From CAG-552 sp964516925 (GTDB taxonomy: Bacteria; Bacillota; Clostridia; Christensenellales; Pumilibacteraceae), in the NCBI GenBank assembly GCA_964516925.1, contig CAZEXL010000030.1:1-8313 (forward strand): a stretch of DNA of 8,313 nucleotides, read 5' to 3'. Made by a program: the position numbers and the translations under genes. Positions 1-5,867 of this stretch are shown here, piece after piece (position 1 is the first letter of the stretch; the number at the start of each line of letters is the position of its first letter). The notes under the pieces were generated by a model. It did no database searches, was not told the DNA's origin, and worked only from the letters and a program-made list of their open reading frames with translations.

Positions 1-69
1 TTTTTTGTCTAAAAACATTGTACCACTTTCTGCGGCTCAGAATGACAAAAAGGTTTAGGTTTCTTTTGG
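1..69. repeat. Dispersed-repeat-like non-coding tract
   Basis: This stretch has no plausible gene. At about 32-50 it contains ctgcggctcagaatgaca, whose complement (TGTCATTCTGAG) resembles a widespread bacterial intergenic repeat motif that I recall from many genomes. It runs directly into the hairpin at 70-97. The window probably begins inside or next to a repeat cluster. The identification comes from motif memory only, since no second copy of this segment exists in the window. Confidence 0.35.
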
Positions 70-97
70 TTACTTTTCTTTTCCCAAAGAAAAGTAA
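70..97. repeat. Palindromic hairpin repeat, left copy
   Basis: A perfect 12-bp inverted repeat has arms at 70-81 (ttacttttcttt) and 86-97 (aaagaaaagtaa) around a 4-base loop. The first 13 bases recur in the same orientation at 8209-8221, where related hairpin units are clustered. The right arm is followed by gaaatttta rather than a clean T run, and there is no gene upstream in the window, so terminator function is not obvious. A REP-like mobile palindrome family is the best reading. Confidence 0.7.
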
Positions 98-135
98 GAA
101 ATTTTATTAAGCATTAAAAATTCGTTGCCTTTTGG

Positions 136-164
136 TTGACATTAATTCAAATTCTTTTTATAAT
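136..164 (+). promoter_or_regulatory. Consensus sigma-A promoter for the SemiSWEET-like gene
   Basis: A perfect -35 box TTGACA (136-141) and a perfect -10 box TATAAT (159-164) are separated by exactly 17 bases. The expected transcription start is near 171, giving a 5' leader of about 43 bases before the ATG at 214. A promoter this close to consensus is usually strong unless repressed. An inverted repeat lies at the start of the transcript. Confidence 0.88.
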
Positions 165-171
165 AGCTGTA

Positions 172-188
172 GTGTTCGAAAAGAACAC
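172..188 (+). promoter_or_regulatory. Inverted repeat at transcript start: possible operator or 5' hairpin
   Basis: GTGTTC (172-177) and GAACAC (183-188) form a perfect 6-bp inverted repeat with a 5-base spacer (gaaaa). It begins about one base after the predicted transcription start. It could be the operator of a dimeric repressor, or a 5'-end stem-loop that stabilises the mRNA. I do not recognise it as a known regulator site. The order is GTTC then GAAC, the reverse of the Bacillus-type LexA box. Confidence 0.45.
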
Positions 189-213
189 GTTACAAAAAAC
201 TAAGGAGTTTTTT

Positions 214-537
214 ATGGAAATATTGGCAACGATTTTTGAAATAGGTATGACCATTTGTTTCGGCGCTTCTTGGCCGTTCAACATTATTCGCTCATACAAA
301 GCACGCACCGCTAAAGGAACGAGTATTTTGTTTACTCTTCTTATTGCAATAGGTTACGTAAGCGCGATTATAGGCAAGTTCCTTACAATCTCGATTTGGT
401 GGGGAAATGACATCGCTAAGATGATAGCGTTCTTCTTCTATTGGATAAACCTTGCTATGGTATCTACCGGAATCGCTATTTACTACCGCAACGTTAAGCT
501 CGACAAAGCTAAGGAAGAAAACAAAATCGAAGAATAA
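214..537 (+). CDS. SemiSWEET/PQ-loop-like small membrane protein
   Basis: This is a 107-residue protein with three hydrophobic segments (about residues 3-25, 38-58 and 66-91) and a short charged C-terminal tail, the size and topology of a single-triple-helix-bundle SemiSWEET. The first helix ends in SWPFN (19-23), followed by RSYKARTAKGTS (26-37). This is the position of the PQ-loop motif, with the usual Gln replaced by Phe, followed by the basic K-x-x-T-x-K-G-x-S signature. Known SemiSWEETs dimerise in the cytoplasmic membrane and carry small sugars. The substrate here cannot be inferred, and many bacterial relatives are uncharacterised. The ATG at 214 is chosen because aaggag lies at 202-207, 6 bases upstream. 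The in-frame TTG at 136 is part of the -35 box. The gene is monocistronic, with its own promoter and terminator, and is the only plus-strand gene. Confidence 0.75.
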   Translation: MEILATIFEIGMTICFGASWPFNIIRSYKARTAKGTSILFTLLIAIGYVSAIIGKFLTISIWWGNDIAKMIAFFFYWINLAMVSTGIAIYYRNVKLDKAKEENKIEE

Positions 538-558
538 TATACTTTATGTTAATAACTT

Positions 559-590
559 AAAACGGCGAATCGAACGATCCGCCGTTTTTT
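559..590 (+). terminator. Intrinsic terminator of the SemiSWEET-like gene
   Basis: aaaacggcg (559-567) pairs with cgccgtttt (580-588). After one mismatch, atcg/cgat extends the stem inside it (569-572 with 575-578). The right arm runs into a six-T tract (585-590). It lies 21 bases after the stop codon. Confidence 0.88.
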
Positions 591-620
591 AAAAGCAGAA
601 CGAAACCATAATCGTCCTGC
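591..620 (-). terminator. Intrinsic terminator of the MATE gene
   Basis: On the minus strand, gcaggacga (620-612) pairs with tcgttctgc (603-595) with one mismatch. Four T follow (594-591). It lies 32 bases after the MATE stop codon and abuts the opposing terminator at 559-590, as expected between convergent genes. The short T run makes it a weaker candidate. Confidence 0.6.
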
Positions 621-652
621 CTTTTATTTTAGTCGTAAATACGATTTGTCCG

Positions 653-2080
653 TTATTTGTTTGCCGCTTCCTGCTGTCGCCTTTGTTCCGCCTCTATGCG
701 TTCCCGTTCGGCTTCTTCGTTAAGCTTCTTTTCCAATTTTTTCATAGTCGGGAAGTAAATCGCAAAATGAATCGCGCTTGTAAGTATCCAGCTTATCGGG
801 AACACGATGTAAAGCATAGGCAGCGACGGATTAATTCGATAGAAAGTATATATCCATACGATTCTGAACAAGCAGCTGCCAACTAAGCTTACTACCATTG
901 CGGTAGTGGACTTGTTAAGTCCGCGCATTACGTTGCCCATGCAGTCCATTATGGCGCACAACACGTACGTTCCGCCCACGTAAAACAATCGCGTTTTGGC
1001 TACTTCGATCGCTTCGGCACTGTCGTTGAACAATCTACATATCGCCTCGGGAAAAATAATCACTATTCCGCTAAGAATTATAGCCAGGCAAACGGTAACT
1101 GCAAGCGACTCGCGTACGACTTTGCGCATGCGTTTAGGCTTTTTTGCTCCGTAATTTTGACTTACGAATGCAAGCGCGGTAAGCGAAACCGAGCCGCAAG
1201 CATTGTAAATAAAGCCCTCGATTTGACTTGCTACCGTATTGCCCGCCATAACGATTTTGCCGTACTCGTTGATCGACGACTGCACCATAACGTTAGAAAG
1301 CGAAAACAAGCAGCCTTGAAGTCCTGCCGGAAGTCCAATCTTTATCATGTCGATAAGTTCTTGTTTATAAACTCTAATATACTTAACTTCCAGTTTTGCA
1401 TATCCTTCGCTTCTTAACAGCGTAATCACGCAAAGAACCGCCGATATCGCTTGCGATACTACGGTGGCTATGGCAACGCCTTCCACGTCTTTTTTAAACG
1501 CAAGCACGAACATTATATTAAGTCCCAAATTCACGACACCGCCGATAACTAAGAATACAAGCGGTCTTACCGTATCGCCCACCGCCCTTAGTATAGCCGC
1601 CGCAAAGTTGTACACCATCATTATGGGCATACCGATAAAGTATATTTTCATATACTTGGTCGCCATGTCTATTACGTCGTCGGGACAACCCATCCAACCA
1701 AGAAAAGTCTTAGAAAAGAACAATCCCACAAACAACAATACAATGCCCACCGAAACGCTTACGACCATAGAAGTCCCTACGACTTTTTTAGCTTTTTCGG
1801 GATCTCCTTTACCGGCGTAACGAGCGATTAAAACGTTTGCGCCCACCGACAGACCTATAAACAACCCGGTAATAAGATTTATAAGCGCGCCCGTAGAGCC
1901 TACCGCCGCAACAGCCGCTTCGGCAAGCGTTTCGTCGTGAATAAATTTGCCCAGCACCGCAACGTCGGCAGCATTAAACAAAAGCTGTAAAACGTTGGTA
2001 GCAATAAGCGGCAAAGCGTACATTATTATTTTTTTAAGAAGCGAGCCTTCGCTCATATTCATTTCAAAGCTTTTTGCCAT
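653..2080 (-). CDS. MATE family multidrug/metabolite exporter
   Basis: This 475-residue protein has about twelve hydrophobic segments in two similar halves and belongs to the MATE family of Na+- or H+-coupled exporters in the cytoplasmic membrane. The N-terminus, LLKKIIMYALPLIATNVLQL followed by LFNAADVAVLGKF, is typical of clostridial MATE proteins. GLSVGANVLIARYAGKGD (about 76-93) and the matching second-half segment SLTALAFVSQNYGAKKPKRM are the hallmark motifs. The last 30 residues are highly charged (EEAERERIEAEQRRQQEAANK), probably a cytoplasmic helical or coiled tail. The ATG at 2080 is preceded by gaggaag (2094-2088 on the minus strand), 7 bases away. The gene starts 17 bases after the stop of the peptidase-like gene, so the two are probably cotranscribed. 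The substrate cannot be predicted. Confidence 0.93.
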   Translation of the reverse strand: MAKSFEMNMSEGSLLKKIIMYALPLIATNVLQLLFNAADVAVLGKFIHDETLAEAAVAAVGSTGALINLITGLFIGLSVGANVLIARYAGKGDPEKAKKVVGTSMVVSVSVGIVLLFVGLFFSKTFLGWMGCPDDVIDMATKYMKIYFIGMPIMMVYNFAAAILRAVGDTVRPLVFLVIGGVVNLGLNIMFVLAFKKDVEGVAIATVVSQAISAVLCVITLLRSEGYAKLEVKYIRVYKQELIDMIKIGLPAGLQGCLFSLSNVMVQSSINEYGKIVMAGNTVASQIEGFIYNACGSVSLTALAFVSQNYGAKKPKRMRKVVRESLAVTVCLAIILSGIVIIFPEAICRLFNDSAEAIEVAKTRLFYVGGTYVLCAIMDCMGNVMRGLNKSTTAMVVSLVGSCLFRIVWIYTFYRINPSLPMLYIVFPISWILTSAIHFAIYFPTMKKLEKKLNEEAERERIEAEQRRQQEAANK

Positions 2081-2097
2081 TTCGTATCTTCCTCAAA

Positions 2098-2484
2098 TCA
2101 TTTTTCTAAAGTGTAGTAATTTGATATACACTTGCCCCGGCAATCCCAATTATCGATAAGAACGCCGTCGATCACGACGGTAAGATGTCGCGCACAACTT
2201 ACCACTATTACGTCGTTTTTGCACAGTTTGTCCAATTCTGCAATCGTATACTTTTTGCCGCTCGGCTTTTTGGGCTGTTTATGCTTTACAAAGCCGTGCC
2301 TTGCCAAAAATTTTTCTTCCACTCGCTTGTCGTTTACTATGTAACCGGTGTTTACCGAAATATCGAACAACTCGGCATACACGTCCAAATAGTCTCTTTT
2401 AAGCGCAACGGAAAGCGCACGCACTACGCAATCGCCCGTCTTTTTGCCCTTGGGATTTACGTTTCTGTTTTCGTATCCTATCAT
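2098..2484 (-). CDS. Small papain-like (C39/NlpC-type fold) cysteine-peptidase-like protein
   Basis: This is a 128-residue soluble protein with no signal peptide. NPKGKKTGDCVVRAL (10-24) carries a Cys at the start of a helix (C19). The C-terminal part has SCARHLTVVIDG (96-107) and DNWDCRGK (111-118), giving a Cys-His-Asp/Asn order (C19, H100, D111 or N112). That is the arrangement of papain-like cysteine peptidases. Similar short proteins with an N-P-x-G-x-x-T-G-D-C-V-x-R-A start occur in Firmicutes phages and some bacterial chromosomes and are mostly unnamed. Function is unknown, and activity is inferred from motif order only. The ATG at 2484 is the first possible start, because an in-frame TGA lies 15 bases upstream. 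The nearest GGAG is about 16 bases from the ATG, so initiation is probably weak. I found no convincing promoter in the 70-base gap upstream, so expression may depend on readthrough from the zinc-ribbon gene. Confidence 0.7.
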   Translation of the reverse strand: MIGYENRNVNPKGKKTGDCVVRALSVALKRDYLDVYAELFDISVNTGYIVNDKRVEEKFLARHGFVKHKQPKKPSGKKYTIAELDKLCKNDVIVVSCARHLTVVIDGVLIDNWDCRGKCISNYYTLEK

Positions 2485-2514
2485 CTTACTAAAAATTCAT
2501 CTCCGTAAAAGCGT

Positions 2515-2546
2515 AAAAAACAAAGCTCAGCAAAAATGCCGAGCTT
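2515..2546 (-). terminator. Intrinsic terminator of the zinc-ribbon gene
   Basis: On the minus strand, aagctc (2546-2541) pairs with gagctt (2528-2523), with an inner gc/gc pair after one mismatch and an AT-rich loop. T-G-TTTTTT follows (2522-2515). It begins 8 bases after the stop codon. The stem is short, so partial readthrough into the peptidase-like/MATE pair is plausible. Confidence 0.75.
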
Positions 2547-2554
2547 ACAACGTA

Positions 2555-3049
2555 CTACAATTCGTCGCCATCTTCATCGTCCTTTTCGTCGTCTTCGTCG
2601 TAATCTTCAAAGTCTCTGGGATCGACGTCGTAGTTAAAGTCGTCCGGTTCTTTATACGCATTTTCGTCGTATATATCGTCCTCTTCCTCTTCTTCCTCTT
2701 CCTCGGCGGTAAGCTCGAGGGAAATTTCCATTTCTTCGGGCGGAAGCTCTTCTTCCTCTTCGACGTAAGTCCAGCTGTCCTCGTCGTCGATTTCGTCCGA
2801 CTGATCTTTTGCTGCCTTTTCCTTTAAACAAACGGGACACATATCCTCGTCGTCGTTGATATAGTTAACGTGGCAAATCGGGCAAAGTTTACCGTTTTCG
2901 GCTTCGAGATCCTCGTCCTGAATAAGGAACGATTTTTCGATTAAGCCCATTTCGGCTTTGCAAACGTCACAATACTTTTCGGTAGATTTAACGTAGTTAA
3001 GTTCGCATCTGGGACATAACACGTATACAGGTCTTTTTTCGTCGCTCAT
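2555..3049 (-). CDS. Tandem zinc-ribbon protein with long acidic tail
   Basis: This is a 164-residue protein. Two zinc ribbons have identical spacing C-x2-C-x11-C-x2-C: C12, C15, C27, C30 and C56, C59, C71, C74. The matching interiors (LNYVKSTEKYCDVC and VNYINDDEDMCPVC) show an internal duplication. From about residue 80 to the end the chain is almost purely acidic, including a run of at least eight Glu, and is presumably disordered. Similar double-ribbon proteins occur in clostridia as conserved hypotheticals. A nucleic-acid or RNA-polymerase-associated role is conceivable, since zinc ribbons plus acidic tails occur in such factors, but nothing here proves it. The ATG at 3049 is chosen over an in-frame GTG at 3061, because ctcc at 3056-3059 (GGAG on the minus strand) sits 6 bases upstream and overlaps the GTG. 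The gene has its own promoter and terminator. Confidence 0.8.
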   Translation of the reverse strand: MSDEKRPVYVLCPRCELNYVKSTEKYCDVCKAEMGLIEKSFLIQDEDLEAENGKLCPICHVNYINDDEDMCPVCLKEKAAKDQSDEIDDEDSWTYVEEEEELPPEEMEISLELTAEEEEEEEEDDIYDENAYKEPDDFNYDVDPRDFEDYDEDDEKDDEDGDEL

Positions 3050-3079
3050 CTTTATCTCCACAAATTACTATGTGCCCAT

Positions 3080-3108
3080 ATTATATTCATTTTGACATTG
3101 GTTGTAAA
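3080..3108 (-). promoter_or_regulatory. Sigma-A promoter of the zinc-ribbon gene
   Basis: On the minus strand, -35 TTTACA (3108-3103) and -10 TATAAT (3085-3080) are separated by 17 bases. An AT-rich tract lies upstream. The expected start is near 3073, giving a leader of about 24 bases that contains the ribosome binding site. The rest of the gap up to the pckA terminator (3109-3238) is AT-rich and shows no gene or RNA that I recognise. Confidence 0.85.
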
Positions 3109-3238
3109 CTGTTTTTGCGTGAAAAAGTAAAAAATTTTATATAAATTCGTTTTTATTGCGCTTTTCCGCTCTTTTATAAATCATTTCAATCCGCTTTACG
3201 AGTACCGTAACCGATTTAACAAGTTTCGTTGCGACAAT

Positions 3239-3266
3239 AAAAAACCACGGCGTTTTATTGCCGTGG
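3239..3266 (-). terminator. Intrinsic terminator of pckA
   Basis: On the minus strand, ccacggc (3266-3260) pairs perfectly with gccgtgg (3251-3245) around an 8-base loop, followed by six T (3244-3239). It lies 33 bases after the pckA stop codon. Confidence 0.9.
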
Positions 3267-3299
3267 CTTTTCGTTTTTTTCGTTTATCGTAGCGCCGAG

Positions 3300-4883
3300 T
3301 TATTTCGAGCTTTTAGGACCGGCGTTTACGATTTCCGACGGCATATCGGAATACTTTGCAAAATTTTCTTCAAACAACTTTGCGAGTTTTTTTGCCGTTG
3401 CGTCGTACTCGGACTTGTTTGCCCAGGCTAAACGCGGATTTAAAATTTCAGGTTCTACTCCTTCGCACGACGTGGGAATGCTAAGTCCGAAGAACGGCTC
3501 GGTTTCGTACCTTGCCGAAGCAAGTTTGCCGCTTACTGCCGCCGATACTATCGCACGAGTGGCTTTTAAGCTCATTCGCTTGCCAACGCCGTACTGTCCG
3601 CCCGTCCATCCGGTGTTTATAAGGTATACGTCGGATCCGAACTGTTCTATTTTTTTGCCAAGCATTTCGGCGTAAACTTCGGAAGGAAGCGGCAAGAACG
3701 GCGATCCGAAACAGGTGGAAAACGTACATACGGGATCGACTATTCCGCGCTCGGTGCCTGCAACTTTAGACGTATAACCCGAAACAAAATAGTACATTGC
3801 CTGCTCTTTGGTAAGCTTGGCTACGGGCGGCAAAACGCCGAATGCGTCCGCGCTTAAGAACACTATCGCTTTGGGATGCTTGCCTACTCCGGGAACAACC
3901 TTGTTGGGTATAAAATCTATCGGATACGAAACGCGAGTGTTTTCGGTAAGCGTTTTGTCGGTATAGTCGGGTTTGCGAGTTTGCTCGTCAACCACGACGT
4001 TTTCCACTACGCTGCCGTGACGAATAGCGTCGTATATTTCGGGCTCGCCTTCTTTAGTAAGGTTAATGCACTTTGCGTAGCAGCCCCCTTCGATATTAAA
4101 AATACCGTTATCCGACCACCCGTGCTCGTCGTCGCCTATAAGTCCGCGATCGGGCGATGCCGACAATGTCGTTTTGCCCGTGCCCGAAAGCCCGAAAAAG
4201 AGCGCCGTATCTCCGCTGCCGTCAAGCGCCATATTTGCAGAACAGTGCATACCCAAAACGCCTTTAAGCGGCAAAACGTAGTTCATTACGCTGAACACCG
4301 ACTTCTTCATTTCGCCTGCGTACTTAGACCCGGCAATTAAAACGAGCTTGTTTTTAAAACTGATTACTATTGCCGCTTCGCTGTTTATGCCGCATTCCTT
4401 AGCGTCCAGCTTAAGTCCCGGCGCGCAAATAACGGTGAACTGTTCGCTGAAATTATTTAGTTGCTCGCTTGTAGGTCGAATAAGCATGTTGTTCATAAAC
4501 AGATTCTGCGAAGCGTATTCGTTGATTACCCTTACGCTAAGCGAATATTTTGGATCGGCGCCGGCAAAACCGTCGAACACGTAAACTCTTTCGCGATTGC
4601 TGAGATATTCGACAATTTTTTTGTAAACGACGTTGTATGATTGTTCGCTTATTTTAACGTTTTCCTTACCCCAGGCGATTTTGTCCGAAACGCCTTCTTC
4701 GTCTACTATAAACCTATCTTTGGGCGATCGTCCCGTATATTTGCCCGTTTCCACAAGCAAAGCACCGGTATCGGTAAGACGACACGGCTCGGTTGCAAGC
4801 GCGTGCTCTACGAGCACTGCGGGGCTAAGGTTACGATACACGTTTTTTACGTTGATTATGTTGTACTTTTCTATCAAATTCAT
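3300..4883 (-). CDS. pckA: Phosphoenolpyruvate carboxykinase (ATP)
   Basis: This 527-residue cytosolic enzyme is full length for the ATP-dependent family (about 525-540). It interconverts oxaloacetate + ATP and phosphoenolpyruvate + ADP + CO2. In gluconeogenic growth it makes PEP. In many anaerobes it runs in reverse, fixing CO2 into oxaloacetate on the way to succinate or fumarate. Visible motifs are GRSPKDRF (51-58, substrate-binding Arg), MHCSANMAL with H213 at the metal site, the P-loop GLSGTGKTTL (231-240, K237), the metal-binding GDDEHGW (250-256) and the C-terminal NTGWTGGQYGVGKRMSLKATR. No key residue appears to be missing. The ATG at 4883 is chosen because GGAGG (4893-4889) lies 5 bases upstream and the protein then begins at the usual family N-terminus. 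The open frame running up to 5039 crosses the promoter. The gene is monocistronic, with its own promoter and terminator. Confidence 0.97.
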   Translation of the reverse strand: MNLIEKYNIINVKNVYRNLSPAVLVEHALATEPCRLTDTGALLVETGKYTGRSPKDRFIVDEEGVSDKIAWGKENVKISEQSYNVVYKKIVEYLSNRERVYVFDGFAGADPKYSLSVRVINEYASQNLFMNNMLIRPTSEQLNNFSEQFTVICAPGLKLDAKECGINSEAAIVISFKNKLVLIAGSKYAGEMKKSVFSVMNYVLPLKGVLGMHCSANMALDGSGDTALFFGLSGTGKTTLSASPDRGLIGDDEHGWSDNGIFNIEGGCYAKCINLTKEGEPEIYDAIRHGSVVENVVVDEQTRKPDYTDKTLTENTRVSYPIDFIPNKVVPGVGKHPKAIVFLSADAFGVLPPVAKLTKEQAMYYFVSGYTSKVAGTERGIVDPVCTFSTCFGSPFLPLPSEVYAEMLGKKIEQFGSDVYLINTGWTGGQYGVGKRMSLKATRAIVSAAVSGKLASARYETEPFFGLSIPTSCEGVEPEILNPRLAWANKSEYDATAKKLAKLFEENFAKYSDMPSEIVNAGPKSSK

Positions 4884-4904
4884 AAATGCCTCCGTTTGTT
4901 GCAT

Positions 4905-4933
4905 ATTATACATTATTATTTTTTTGTTGTAAA
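4905..4933 (-). promoter_or_regulatory. Sigma-A promoter of pckA
   Basis: On the minus strand, -35 TTTACA (4933-4928) and -10 TATAAT (4910-4905) are separated by 17 bases. The boxes and spacing are the same as in the zinc-ribbon promoter, and both continue as TATAATATG. The expected start near 4898 leaves a leader of only about 15 bases, just enough for the GGAGG site. I see no CcpA-type cre site, although pckA is often catabolite controlled. Confidence 0.85.
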
Positions 4934-4965
4934 GTATTTTTTTGCGCTTCACAAGTTTACGTTTT

Positions 4966-4999
4966 AAAAAAATCGCGACCTTACTTGCCGTAAAGTCGC
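4966..4999 (-). terminator. Intrinsic terminator of ksgA
   Basis: On the minus strand, gcgactttac (4999-4990) pairs with gtaaggtcgc (4984-4975), 10 bp with one G-T wobble and a 5-base loop. After ga, seven T follow (4972-4966). It lies 11 bases after the ksgA stop codon and just upstream of the pckA promoter. Confidence 0.9.
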
Positions 5000-5010
5000 A
5001 ATAAATCGGG

Positions 5011-5835
5011 TTATTCGTCGTTTTCCATAATTGCGGCAAGTCGCAAAAACTGTTCTTTGCTTAGCGCCTCGCCCCTGACTTTTATATCCAGTCCTGCCTT
5101 TTTTAAAAGCTCTTCCGCTTGCGCTCGTTGCATACCCGTCGACTGCATGAGATTGTTAACGAGCGTTTTGCGACGGCACGAAAACGCGCATTTTACGAGC
5201 TTATCGAACGTTCGCCTGTAAGGTATTCCTTGATTAAGAGTAAGCTTTACTACGGCGCTGTCCACGTTTGGCGACGGATAAAACATATTACGACTTACGT
5301 GTCTGGTTATCGTTGCATCCGCTCGGCTTTGTACGGCAAGCGACAACACGCCGTAATCGGGCGTATCGTGCAAAGCGATCATACGCAAAGCCACTTCCTT
5401 TTGCACCATTACGCTTAACGAAACGAGCGGAAAATCGTTTTCTAAAAAGTAGAACAACACCGGCGAAGTTACGTAATACGGTAAGTTGGCAACCACCTTA
5501 AACGGTCCGCCCGCCAATTCTTTAAGTTCGTCGGGCTTGACCTTTAGGATATCGCGAAATATCACTTTTACGTTGTCGACGTCCTTAAGCGTTTCTTTAA
5601 GCACGGGCGAAAGCGATTCGTCGATTTCAAAAGCTATTACATTCTTAGCCTTTTTAGCTATTGCGGCGGTGAGCGTACCTGCGCCCGGACCTATCTCGAC
5701 AACGACGTCGTCACTAGTTATGTCTGCGTCGGCAACGATTGCGTTAAGCAAGTTGGCGTCGGTTATAAAGTTCTGCCCGAATTTCTTTTTTGTTACGAAG
5801 CTTTTTTGTTTAAGAACGGTCAATACGTTTTCCAT
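5011..5835 (-). CDS. ksgA: 16S rRNA (adenine1518-N6/adenine1519-N6)-dimethyltransferase
   Basis: This 274-residue enzyme (also called RsmA) uses S-adenosylmethionine to dimethylate two adjacent adenines in the 3'-terminal hairpin of 16S rRNA, a late checkpoint in 30S assembly. Visible motifs are KKKFGQNFITD (16-26), the SAM-binding EIGPGAGTLT (47-56), acidic motif II FEID (69-72), catalytic motif NLPYYVTSP (117-125), and later FYPSPNVDSAV and the CAFSCRRKTLVNNL RNA-binding segment. The start is uncertain. The ATG at 5835 gives the usual family N-terminus, but neither it, the ATG at 5853 nor the TTG at 5871 has a Shine-Dalgarno sequence. The TTG at 5871 overlaps the upstream stop codon as TTGA, so translation is probably coupled to the upstream gene. 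Loss of KsgA in other bacteria gives kasugamycin resistance. Confidence 0.95.
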   Translation of the reverse strand: MENVLTVLKQKSFVTKKKFGQNFITDANLLNAIVADADITSDDVVVEIGPGAGTLTAAIAKKAKNVIAFEIDESLSPVLKETLKDVDNVKVIFRDILKVKPDELKELAGGPFKVVANLPYYVTSPVLFYFLENDFPLVSLSVMVQKEVALRMIALHDTPDYGVLSLAVQSRADATITRHVSRNMFYPSPNVDSAVVKLTLNQGIPYRRTFDKLVKCAFSCRRKTLVNNLMQSTGMQRAQAEELLKKAGLDIKVRGEALSKEQFLRLAAIMENDE

Positions 5836-5867
5836 ACAAAGAGAATACCACATAAAGTCGCTTTTAG

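Noticed and set aside
172..188. LexA/SOS box
   Set aside because: Bacillus-type LexA boxes read GAAC...GTTC. Here the half-sites are in the opposite order, and the gene has no link to DNA damage.
136..213. Upstream TTG start extending the SemiSWEET-like protein by 26 residues
   Set aside because: The TTG is part of the perfect -35 box and the extension would be encoded across the promoter. A good SD (202-207) serves the ATG at 214.
2098..2484. Bacteriocin-processing C39 peptidase system
   Set aside because: There is no ABC transporter domain, no leader-peptide precursor gene and no immunity gene nearby. Only the Cys-His-Asp order is shared.
3050..3061. GTG start adding four residues to the zinc-ribbon protein
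   Set aside because: The GTG overlaps the GGAG site that correctly serves the ATG at 3049.
3109..3238. Possible plus-strand promoter or small RNA in the AT-rich gap between pckA and the zinc-ribbon gene
   Set aside because: A TTGCGT/TATATA pair can be fitted, but the region is simply AT-rich and no gene, stable fold or terminator follows on the plus strand.
3876..4340. Plus-strand open frame of 154 codons opposite pckA, and similar long frames opposite the MATE, ksgA and YitT genes
   Set aside because: They lie inside clearly homologous minus-strand genes and have no recognisable protein features. They are antisense shadows of biased codon use.
4884..5039. N-terminal extension of PckA
   Set aside because: It would span the pckA promoter and the ksgA terminator. 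The ATG at 4883 has a GGAGG site and gives the normal family length.
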